Part shown: positions 1 through 6,186 of the stretch, piece after piece | How the letters are laid out: the number at the start of each line of letters is the position of its first letter | How positions within the stretch are numbered: the stretch's first letter is position 1 | Assembly: GCA_035493195.1 (NCBI GenBank) | Contig: DATJIM010000467.1 | Coordinates: 1 to 6,186, forward strand | DNA from: Schlegelella_A sp035493195 | Lineage (GTDB): Bacteria > Pseudomonadota > Gammaproteobacteria > Burkholderiales > Burkholderiaceae_C | Length of the DNA: 6,186 nucleotides | Reading direction: 5' to 3' | The notes under the pieces: model-generated | What the model was told of the DNA's origin: nothing | Seen by the model: the letters and a program-made list of their open reading frames with translations, nothing else | Database searches by the model: none | Position numbers and translations under genes: made by a program

Positions 1-454
1 GACGGCGGGCGGCTGGCAGCTCGTCGCCGCCTGCGACCTCGCCGTAGCCGCGAGCGAGGCGCGCTTCGGGGTGAGCGGCGTCTACCTCGGGCTCTTCTGC
101 TCGTCGCCGAGCGTCGCGCTCTCGCGCAACGTCGGCCGCAAGGCCGCGTTCGAGATGCTCGTCACCGGCGAATTCATCTCCGCCGACGTGGCGAAGGAGC
201 GCGGCCTCGTCAACCGCGTCGTTCCCGCCGACGCGCTCGACGCCGAGGTCGAGAAGATCGTCGCACAGGTCGTCGCCAAGCCCCGCGTCGCGATCGCGCT
301 CGGGAAGGACCTCTTCTACCGCCAGCTCGAGCACGGAACCGAGGCCGCGTACGACGACGCCGCTCGGACGATGGCGTGCAACATGATGGAGCCGGCGACG
401 CTCGAGGGCGTGCAGGCGTTCATCGACAAGCGAAAGCCCGACTGGCCACGCTAG
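1..454 (+). CDS. Enoyl-CoA hydratase/isomerase (crotonase) family protein, ECHDC3-like, 3' part
   Basis: The 5' end lies outside the window; the reading frame starts at base 2 and gives 150 residues before TAG. The first visible residues (TAGGWQL, then ACDLAVAA) match the oxyanion-hole GGG segment and following helix of the crotonase fold. Further on are the usual trimerisation region and a C-terminus (FIDKRKPDW) typical of the family. In classical hydratases such as rat mitochondrial crotonase, two glutamates (Glu144 and Glu164) activate water. Here the aligned positions are Gln (codon 17-19) and Gly (codon 77-79). The segment GLFCSSPSVALSRNVGRK is the hallmark of the ECHDC3-like branch, which also lacks both glutamates. 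Classical water addition to enoyl-CoA is therefore doubtful; another acyl-CoA reaction or a non-catalytic role is possible. Family assignment is firm, substrate unknown. The gap of 123 bases and the separate promoter downstream suggest it is not co-regulated with the importer. Confidence 0.9.
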   Translation, partial: TAGGWQLVAACDLAVAASEARFGVSGVYLGLFCSSPSVALSRNVGRKAAFEMLVTGEFISADVAKERGLVNRVVPADALDAEVEKIVAQVVAKPRVAIALGKDLFYRQLEHGTEAAYDDAARTMACNMMEPATLEGVQAFIDKRKPDWPR

Positions 455-472
455 GCGCCGGCCGGCCGCCTC

Positions 473-490
473 GGGTTGTCCGGACAACCC
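473..490. promoter_or_regulatory. Perfect 18-base palindrome, candidate operator or hairpin
   Basis: GGGTTGTCCGGACAACCC equals its own reverse complement over all 18 bases. It lies 18 bases after the stop of the crotonase-family gene and ends 13 bases before the candidate -35 box of the importer promoter. Its centre falls about 58 bases upstream of the expected transcription start, a typical place for an activator site. As RNA it could fold into a 7-bp stem with a CCGG loop and help end the upstream transcript, but no T-run follows on either strand. I favour a dimeric regulator site; which regulator family binds it cannot be told from the sequence. Confidence 0.55.
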
Positions 491-503
491 CGCCAATCCC
501 GGA

Positions 504-532
504 TTGAGGACGCGAGCGCCATCGGGTATGTT
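504..532 (+). promoter_or_regulatory. Candidate sigma70 promoter of the ABC importer operon
   Basis: The -35 box TTGAGG (504-509) and -10 box TATGTT (527-532) are separated by exactly 17 bases. Each box matches four of six consensus positions, and this is the most A/T-rich spot in an otherwise very GC-rich gap. The predicted start near 538-541 would give a leader of about 40 bases before the ATG at 578. The leader contains a small CGGCC-GCA-GGCCG hairpin (542-554) just upstream of the ribosome binding site. Confidence 0.5.
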
Positions 533-565
533 TTCGAGGCCCGGCCGCAGGCCGCCCGCCACCGC

Positions 566-573
566 AGAGGAGA
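566..573 (+). promoter_or_regulatory. Ribosome binding site of the binding-protein gene
   Basis: AGAGGAGA ends four bases before the ATG at 578, a strong Shine-Dalgarno match. It settles the start: the same frame is open from an upstream alternative start at 476, but only the ATG at 578 has this site and is followed directly by a signal peptide. Confidence 0.8.
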
Positions 574-577
574 CTCG

Positions 578-1945
578 ATGAAGAAGATGATCGCCGGCGT
601 CGTCGCCGGCCTGGCGCTCGCCTTCGCCGGGCAGGCGCTCGCACAGGAAAAGCTCACCGTCTGGTGGGTGAAGGGCTTCTACAAGTCCGAGGACGACGCC
701 CTCTTCGAGGCAATCAAGAAGTACGAGGCGAAGAGCGGCGTCAAGGTCGAGCTCTCGCAGTACCCGATCCAGGACATGATCCCGAAGACCGTCGCCGCGC
801 TCGATGCCGGCTCGCCGCCCGACGTCGCGTACGCCGACGTCTACGACTTCCAGGTCGCGGGCAAGTGGGCGTTCGACGACAAGCTCGAGGACCTGACGAG
901 CGTGCTCGAGCCGATCAAGGGGCGCTTCCTCAAGAACACGCTCGAGACGACGTACCTCTACGACGACAAGGCGAAGAAGCGCGCGTACTACGCCTTCCCG
1001 CTCAAGCAGCAGACGATGCACGTCGAGATCTGGCTCGACCTGCTCAACCAGGCCGGCTTCAAGGAATCCGACATCCCGACCAAGTGGGCCGACTACTGGT
1101 CGTTCTGGTGCGACAAGGTCCAGCCCGCGGTGCGCCAGAAGACGGGCACGCGCATCTTCGGCATCGGCCAGCCGATGGGGGTCGACTCGAGCGACTCGTT
1201 CTACTCGTTCCTCACCTTCATGGACGCCTACAACGTCAAGCTCGTCGACGACAACGGCAAGCTCCTCGTCGACGACCCGAAGGTCAAGGCCGGGCTGATC
1301 AGCGCGCTGAAGGACTACACCGACGTCGCCGTCAAGGGCTGCACGCCGCCGTCGTCGACGAGCTGGAAGGATCCGGACAACAACGTCGCCTTCCACAACA
1401 AGACGACGGTGATGACGCACAACGCGACGATCTCGATCGCCGCCAAGTGGCTCGACGACGCCAACAACGAGTCGCTGAGCGCCGAGCAGCGGGCGACCGC
1501 GAAGAAGAACTACGACGAGCTGATCCGCACCGCCGGCTGGCCGAACAAACCCGACGGCTCGAAGATGATCTACCGCGCCGCGGTCAAGGTGGGAGTCGTC
1601 TTCCAGGCCGCCAAGAACAAGGCGCGTGCCAAGGAGTTCGTCGCCTTCCTGCTCCAGGAGGAAAACCTCACTCCCTACGTCGAAGGCGCGCTCGGCCGCT
1701 GGTTCCCGGTGACGACGGCGGCGACGCAGCGGCCGTTCTGGCAGGCCGATCCGCACCGCCGCTCGGTCTTCAACCAGTTCGGCGCCGGCACGGTGACGTT
1801 CGAGTTCACGAAGAACTACAAGTTCACGATCGTCAACAACGAGAACGTCTGGGCGAAGGCGATGAACCGCGTCGTCAACGACAAGATCCCGGTCGAGCAG
1901 GCGGTCACCGAGATGATCGCCCGCATCAAGGCGATCGCGGGGTAG
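578..1945 (+). CDS. Sugar ABC transporter periplasmic substrate-binding protein (family 1, UgpB/MalE-like)
   Basis: 455 residues, the usual size for binding proteins of CUT1 importers. Residues 1-22 are a signal peptide: MKKM, a hydrophobic core, and an ALA site before QE. There is no lipobox cysteine, so the mature protein (about 433 residues) should be free in the periplasm. The mature start EKLTVWWVKGF is the first beta strand of the fold, GSPPDVAYAD (79-87) is the common PDV motif of the family, and residues 330-390 (with LGRWFPVTT) fit the C-terminal lobe. The protein is rich in aromatic residues that often stack on sugar rings, for example W29-W30, Y137-Y138, W170-W177 and F208-F214. 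Two cysteines (C178, C255) are the only ones in the mature protein and could form a disulfide. It is first in the operon, followed after four bases by the first permease. Family is clear; the ligand (oligosaccharide, sugar alcohol, glycerol phosphate or other) is unknown. Confidence 0.92.
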   Translation: MKKMIAGVVAGLALAFAGQALAQEKLTVWWVKGFYKSEDDALFEAIKKYEAKSGVKVELSQYPIQDMIPKTVAALDAGSPPDVAYADVYDFQVAGKWAFDDKLEDLTSVLEPIKGRFLKNTLETTYLYDDKAKKRAYYAFPLKQQTMHVEIWLDLLNQAGFKESDIPTKWADYWSFWCDKVQPAVRQKTGTRIFGIGQPMGVDSSDSFYSFLTFMDAYNVKLVDDNGKLLVDDPKVKAGLISALKDYTDVAVKGCTPPSSTSWKDPDNNVAFHNKTTVMTHNATISIAAKWLDDANNESLSAEQRATAKKNYDELIRTAGWPNKPDGSKMIYRAAVKVGVVFQAAKNKARAKEFVAFLLQEENLTPYVEGALGRWFPVTTAATQRPFWQADPHRRSVFNQFGAGTVTFEFTKNYKFTIVNNENVWAKAMNRVVNDKIPVEQAVTEMIARIKAIAG

Positions 1946-1949
1946 CGCC

Positions 1950-2846
1950 TTGGCGTCGACGCTCGCGCTCGACGCCGCGGCGGCCAAGCCGGAGCGCCAC
2001 TCGGCTCCCGCGGGGCCGACACGGCGAAGGCTGTCGCCGTGGCAGGCGTGGGGCATCGTCCTCATCGCGCCGTACGTCCTCGTCTTCGCGGTCTTCGTCC
2101 TCTATCCGGTCGTCTACGGGCTCTGGCTCGCCCGCCATCCGGCGAGCTACGTCAAGCTCGTCGACGACCCGGTGTTCCTGCGCACGGTCGTCAACACGCT
2201 CGTCTTCCTCGTCATCGGCATCAACCTCAAGATGCTGGTCGCGCTCTTCCTTTCGGGCTTCTTCGTTCGCACGCGCTGGTGGATCCGCTGGCTCTCGCTG
2301 CTGTTCATCCTGCCGTGGGCGGTGCCGTCGATCCCGACGATCCTGTCGCTTCGCTTCATGCTCAACCCCGAGTGGGGCGTCATCAACACGACGATCTTTC
2401 GCCTGACCGGCGCCGACGGGCCGAACTGGCTCAACAACCCGACGCTCGCGCTCGGTCTCGCGATCCTCGTCCACATCTGGAAGTCGCTGCCCTTCTGGAC
2501 GCTGATCCTCGTCGCCGGCCGCCTCGCGATCCCGGGCGAGATGTACGAGGCAGCGTCGGTCGACGGCGCGACGACGTGGCAGAAATTCCGCTTCATCACA
2601 TGGCCGTCGCTGCAGACGCTCTACCTGACGTCGACCATCCTGTCGATGATCTGGACGCTCGGCGACTTCAACAGCGTCTACCTGCTGACCGGCGGAGGCC
2701 CGGCCGACCAGACGCACGTGCTCGCGACGCTCGGGCTGCGCTATCTCCGGCTCGATCTGGTCGACCTCTCGATGGCCACCGTCGTCTGCGCGCTGCCGTT
2801 CGTGCTGCCGCTCGTCTACTTCATGATGAAACGTCTCTCGCGATGA
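1950..2846 (+). CDS. Sugar ABC transporter permease, MalF/UgpA-type
   Basis: 298 residues from a TTG start. It is one of two membrane subunits that form the import channel. Hydrophobic segments lie at roughly 34-59, 78-102, 113-135, 165-188, 224-245 and 271-293, the six expected for this family. The ATPase-contact (EAA) loop is visible as EAASVDGA from residue 200, with the family glycine at 206, followed by FITWPSL. LTGGGP (246-251) is typical of MalF/UgpA-type subunits. The N-terminus (residues 1-33) is a cytoplasmic tail rich in Ala, Pro and Arg. The TTG is chosen because it lies four bases after the binding-protein stop and no ATG or GTG suits before the first membrane segment. Only a weak GCGGGG (1937-1942) serves as ribosome binding site, so translation probably depends on ribosomes finishing the upstream gene. 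Its stop overlaps the next start (ATGA). Confidence 0.93.
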   Translation: MASTLALDAAAAKPERHSAPAGPTRRRLSPWQAWGIVLIAPYVLVFAVFVLYPVVYGLWLARHPASYVKLVDDPVFLRTVVNTLVFLVIGINLKMLVALFLSGFFVRTRWWIRWLSLLFILPWAVPSIPTILSLRFMLNPEWGVINTTIFRLTGADGPNWLNNPTLALGLAILVHIWKSLPFWTLILVAGRLAIPGEMYEAASVDGATTWQKFRFITWPSLQTLYLTSTILSMIWTLGDFNSVYLLTGGGPADQTHVLATLGLRYLRLDLVDLSMATVVCALPFVLPLVYFMMKRLSR

Positions 2847-3697
2847 CCGGCCGTTCGCTGTGGAAGCAGGCCTCGACCGAGGCGAAGCTGCTCTTGATCG
2901 GCATCCCGGTCGCGATCTGGACGCTGCTGCCGATCTACCACCTGACGCTGTTCGCGATTTCGCCGCGCGGTCAGGCGGTCTCCGGCAAGCTCTGGCCCGA
3001 CCACCCGACGTTCGAGAACTTCGCCGTCGTCTTCCGCCAGCAGCACCACTACCTGCTGCATTTCTGGCAGCAGCTGTGGAACTCGGTCCTGATCGCGGTC
3101 GCCGCCGGTGCGATCACGCTCTGCATCGCGACCGCGGCGGCGTTCGCGATCAGCCGCCTGCGCGTGCGCGGCGGCCGCACGATCATGAACCTCGCGCTCT
3201 TCACGTACTTCATCCCCGCCGCGTTCCTCGCCGTGCCGATGTACAAGACGATGGGCAACTACGGGCTGCTGAACAGCCAGTGGTCGCTGATCCTCGCAAT
3301 GGTGACGATCGCGACGCCTTATTCGATCTGGGTCCTGAAGCAGGCGTCCGACAAGCTGCCGCTCGAGCTCGACGAAGCGGCGCGGATCGACGGCGCGACG
3401 CCACTGCAGCTGTTTCGCCTCGTCTATCTGCCCTTGATGCTGCCATCGATGGTCGCGGTCGGCACCTACGCGCTCCTGCTGGCGTGGAACGAGTACCTGT
3501 ACGCGTTCCTGCTGCTCTCCGACGACCGCAGCACGACGCTCGGCGTCGCCCTCGGCAGCTTTCTTTCCGCCGACGATTCGCCGTGGGAGCTGCTGATGGC
3601 GACCGGGCTGCTCTACGCATTGCCGCCGGCGGCGATCTACTACGCGTTCAAGCGGTACATGGTCTCGGGTCTGACCGCCGGCGCGGTGAAGAGCTGA
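2843..3697 (+). CDS. Sugar ABC transporter permease, MalG/UgpE-type
   Basis: 284 residues, the second channel subunit. Hydrophobic segments lie near residues 16-39, 78-104, 114-136, 146-165, 198-220 and 248-270. The EAA loop reads ELDEAARIDGA (175-185) followed by FRLVYLPLMLP, a close match to the MalG family, and the C-terminus GLTAGAVKS is also typical. The start ATG overlaps the previous stop (ATGA at 2843-2846), so the two permeases are translationally coupled; no convincing separate ribosome binding site is present. The frame stays open upstream to 2039, but that part is a shadow of the first permease. It pairs with the MalF-type subunit as a heterodimer in the inner membrane. Confidence 0.94.
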   Translation: MTGRSLWKQASTEAKLLLIGIPVAIWTLLPIYHLTLFAISPRGQAVSGKLWPDHPTFENFAVVFRQQHHYLLHFWQQLWNSVLIAVAAGAITLCIATAAAFAISRLRVRGGRTIMNLALFTYFIPAAFLAVPMYKTMGNYGLLNSQWSLILAMVTIATPYSIWVLKQASDKLPLELDEAARIDGATPLQLFRLVYLPLMLPSMVAVGTYALLLAWNEYLYAFLLLSDDRSTTLGVALGSFLSADDSPWELLMATGLLYALPPAAIYYAFKRYMVSGLTAGAVKS

Positions 3698-3713
3698 GGA
3701 CGAGAGGCGAGCG

Positions 3714-4787
<1,074 letters not shown>

Positions 4788-4827
4788 GCGACGCACTCCG
4801 TTACCGGTGACATCGTGATGGACGGCA

Positions 4828-4846
4828 CGGCGGTTCGCGGCCGCCG
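4828..4846 (+). terminator. GC-rich hairpin after the importer operon, possible terminator
   Basis: CGGCGG (4828-4833) and CCGCCG (4841-4846) form a perfect 6-bp stem around a 7-base loop, 40 bases after the ATPase stop. No T-run follows, so an intrinsic terminator is not convincing. It may instead protect the 3' end or act with Rho. In DNA this rich in G and C such hairpins also arise by chance. Confidence 0.25.
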
Positions 4847-4891
4847 GTCGATCGGTCGCGCGCGCACACCACGCCATCGAGGCGATCTCCT

Positions 4892-4928
4892 ACGCTGACC
4901 GCGTCGGCTGCTTTTGCATCGTCAGCGT
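4892..4928. repeat. 8-bp perfect inverted repeat upstream of the TonB-like gene
   Basis: ACGCTGAC (4892-4899) and GTCAGCGT (4921-4928) are exact reverse complements separated by 21 bases. Inside the spacer is a smaller inverted repeat, TGC-TTTT-GCA (4909-4918). The right arm ends 48 bases before the ATG at 4977. It could be a regulator site, a leader-RNA hairpin, or a terminator of the importer transcript (the four Ts sit in the loop, which is not the usual position). The remainder of the gap 4788-4976 shows no gene that I can support and no convincing -35/-10 pair. Confidence 0.4.
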
Positions 4929-4966
4929 CGCGAAGCGGCAGGGTCACAGCGGCCGCGAGGCTGCGC

Positions 4967-4970
4967 GGAG
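4967..4970 (+). promoter_or_regulatory. Ribosome binding site of the TonB-like gene
   Basis: GGAG six bases before the ATG at 4977. It supports this start over the TTG at 4914 in the same frame, which would put 21 polar residues ahead of the signal peptide. Confidence 0.6.
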
Positions 4971-4976
4971 ATCGTC

Positions 4977-5435
4977 ATGAAGCGCCTTTCCCTGGCCACC
5001 GTCGCAGCGATGCTCGCGGTGCATCTCCATGCCGGAGCGACCGAGGTCGCCTACTTCACCGAGCCGGTGCATCTCGGCGCGCAGAAGGCGTCGATGGCCG
5101 CCGATGCGAGGGCGTATCGCATCGACGCGGCCCGCCACATCTACGCGGCGTATGCGCCGCGCATCTACAAGGGCAGGCTGCCGCCGCTGATCCACGGCGT
5201 CGTCGTCGTCGAGACGACGGTCGATGCGAGCGGCTACCCGCGCCAGGTCCATCTCGTTCGCGGCCCGTCGCATGCGCCCGACGTCAGCGCCGCGGTGATC
5301 GAGATGATCAAGCGCGCCGGGCCGCTGCCGGCGCCGACGCGCTTCGGCAGCAGCGGCGTGCGATTCACGGAGATCTGGCTCGTCCACAAGAGCGGACGCT
5401 TCCAGCTCGACGCGCTGACCGAAGGGCAGGACTGA
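4977..5435 (+). CDS. Small exported protein with TonB C-terminal-like domain
   Basis: 152 residues. Residues 1-21 look like a signal peptide (MKR, hydrophobic stretch, AGA before TE), so the mature protein of about 130 residues should be periplasmic. Residues about 64-146 resemble the C-terminal domain of TonB/TolA proteins: YKGRLPPLIHGVVVVETTVDA is the first strand region with the usual V-x-x-x-V-x-x-x-G pattern, followed by a helix (SAAVIEMIKRAGPLPAP) and a last strand (FTEIWLVHKSGRFQL). The end, GRFQLDALTEGQD, resembles a group of Burkholderiales periplasmic proteins annotated as energy transducer TonB. Unlike true TonB it lacks the proline-rich spacer, and its only hydrophobic stretch looks cleavable. 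No ExbB, ExbD or TonB-dependent receptor gene is nearby. A direct role in energy transfer is therefore uncertain; binding a periplasmic or outer-membrane partner is an inference. Domain call moderately sure. Confidence 0.75.
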   Translation: MKRLSLATVAAMLAVHLHAGATEVAYFTEPVHLGAQKASMAADARAYRIDAARHIYAAYAPRIYKGRLPPLIHGVVVVETTVDASGYPRQVHLVRGPSHAPDVSAAVIEMIKRAGPLPAPTRFGSSGVRFTEIWLVHKSGRFQLDALTEGQD

Positions 5436-5447
5436 GCCTGCGGCGCG

Positions 5448-6186
5448 CTACATCGCGGCGGTGACGCCGCCGTCGACGTAGAGGATCTGCCCGGTGACGA
5501 AGCGCGACGCCGGCGACGCCAGGAAGACGGCGGCGCCGGCGAGCTCGTGCAGCTCTCCCCAGCGGCCCGCAGGGGTGCGTCGTTCGAGCCAGGCGCTGAA
5601 GTCGCGGTCCGCGACGAGCGCAGCGGTCAGCTCGCTCTTGAAGTAGCCGGGCGCGATCGCGTTGACCTGGATATCGTGCTGCGCGAGCTCGACCGCAAGG
5701 CCGCGCGTCAGCATCGCGATGCCGCCCTTGCTGACTTCGTACGGCACGATCGTCGGCCGCGCGATCCGCGCCATGATCGACGCCACGTTGATGATCTTGC
5801 CGGAGCGCCGCGCCTGCATCGCCGGGATCACCGCACGCGCCATGTAGAACGGCGCGTCGAGGTTGGTCGCCATCAGCCGACGCCAGTCGGCATCGCCGAA
5901 CTCGGCGACCGTTGCGCGGTGCTGCACGCCGGCGTTGTTGACGAGGATGTCGATCGCCGTGCACTTGGCCTCGACCGCGGCGACGCCATCGCGCACCGCC
6001 TGCGGATCGCTGACGTCGAACGCCGCTGTCTCGACTGCGATGCCGTCGCTGCGCAGCGACGCCGCCGCCGCGTCGAGCTTGGCGACGTTGCGGCCGTTGA
6101 GCACGATGCGAGCGCCGGCGGCACCGAGCCCGCGCGCGATCGCGAGTCCGATGCCCGAGCCGGCGCCGGTGACGAGCGCCGTCCTG
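5448..6186 (-). CDS. Short-chain dehydrogenase/reductase, gluconate 5-dehydrogenase-like, 5' end missing
   Basis: 245 residues are visible in the frame running from 6185 down to the TAG at 5450-5448. Only the first few residues before RTALVTGAG lie beyond the window. Classical SDR motifs in order (visible numbering): cofactor motif TGAGSGIG (6-13), NNAG (83-86), Asn108, Ser136, Tyr149 and Lys153 in YxxxK. The start at 6104 seen in the open frame would cut off the cofactor motif and is wrong. The C-terminal part (IAPGYFKSELTAALV, then FSAWLERRTPAGRWG and YVDGG) closely resembles gluconate 5-dehydrogenase (IdnO/Gno), which interconverts gluconate and 5-ketogluconate. The NGRN after the second strand, with its Arg, matches NADP-using members such as the Gluconobacter enzyme. 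The segment after the catalytic Ser differs from the family, so the substrate may not be gluconate. It converges on the TonB-like gene with 12 bases between stops and belongs to a different transcript from the importer. Confidence 0.9.
   Translation of the reverse strand, partial: RTALVTGAGSGIGLAIARGLGAAGARIVLNGRNVAKLDAAAASLRSDGIAVETAAFDVSDPQAVRDGVAAVEAKCTAIDILVNNAGVQHRATVAEFGDADWRRLMATNLDAPFYMARAVIPAMQARRSGKIINVASIMARIARPTIVPYEVSKGGIAMLTRGLAVELAQHDIQVNAIAPGYFKSELTAALVADRDFSAWLERRTPAGRWGELHELAGAAVFLASPASRFVTGQILYVDGGVTAAM
5455..5470. repeat. Hairpin at the convergent gene ends
   Basis: GCGGCG and CGCCGC form a perfect 6-bp stem closed by a GTGA loop, a GNRA-type tetraloop when read as plus-strand RNA. 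It lies 19 bases after the stop of the TonB-like gene, inside the last codons of the convergent dehydrogenase. It could shape the 3' end of the plus-strand transcript. There is no T-run and the bases also encode protein, so chance is a real alternative. Confidence 0.25.

Noticed and set aside
459..468. CGGCCGGCCG palindrome after the crotonase-family stop
   Set aside because: Short self-complementary CG runs are expected by chance at this GC content, and no T-run follows to make a terminator.
476..577. Earlier start for the binding protein
   Set aside because: It would place 34 polar residues before the signal peptide and overlap the palindrome and promoter; the ATG at 578 has a strong ribosome binding site.
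664..2406. Long plus-strand open frame (580 codons) across the binding-protein and first permease genes
   Set aside because: Its translation is dominated by Arg, Gly, Ser and Ala runs without any fold pattern, and it overlaps two well-recognised genes. Stop codons are rare by chance in DNA this GC-rich.
2039..2842. Possible N-terminal extension of the second permease, open in frame from 2039
   Set aside because: The extension is Arg/Pro-rich and lies wholly inside the first permease in another frame. The ATGA overlap start at 2843 gives the normal family length.
4800..4811. Near-palindrome GTTACCGGTGAC just after the ATPase stop
   Set aside because: Only 12 bases with one mismatched pair; too short and imperfect to claim as an operator in DNA of this composition.
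4914..4976. TTGCAT as a -35 box for the TonB-like gene
   Set aside because: No acceptable -10 box occurs 16 to 18 bases downstream, where the sequence is GC-rich.

Overview
The window is a GC-rich stretch of ordinary bacterial chromosome, probably from a betaproteobacterium. It holds six protein genes packed almost end to end, with no RNA gene, mobile element or CRISPR array. The betaproteobacterial guess rests on the base composition, the codon use (C or G strongly preferred in third positions) and the look of the small TonB-like gene, whose C-terminal end resembles a family I know from Burkholderiales. It is an inference from memory, not a measurement.

Layout. Bases 1-454 carry the 3' end of a crotonase-fold (enoyl-CoA hydratase/isomerase family) gene, of the branch that lacks both classical catalytic glutamates. 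A 123-base gap follows. It contains a perfect 18-base palindrome and a good sigma70-type promoter. These drive the main feature of the window, a complete four-gene carbohydrate ABC importer of the CUT1 (MalEFGK/UgpBAEC-like) type: periplasmic binding protein (578-1945), two permeases (1950-2846 and 2843-3697) and the ATPase (3714-4787). Junctions of +4, -4 (ATGA overlap) and +16 bases indicate one transcript. A 189-base gap with two inverted repeats comes next, then a small exported protein with a TonB C-terminal-like domain (4977-5435). Twelve bases further on, convergently oriented, is a short-chain dehydrogenase resembling gluconate 5-dehydrogenase (5448 to the right edge, minus strand), which lacks only its first few codons.

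How the genes work together. The binding protein captures a sugar or sugar derivative in the periplasm, the two permeases form the channel, and one MalK-like ATPase (presumably as a dimer) powers uptake. The dehydrogenase could belong to sugar or sugar-acid catabolism, but its opposite orientation means it is not in the importer operon. The crotonase gene and the TonB-like gene have no evident functional tie to the importer. The importer substrate cannot be read from the sequence: the window contains no glycosidase, kinase or regulator gene.

I did not find a clearly new biological system. The points most worth a second look are the palindrome upstream of the importer promoter, the inverted repeat upstream of the TonB-like gene, the stand-alone exported TonB-like domain, and the changed active-site segment of the dehydrogenase.
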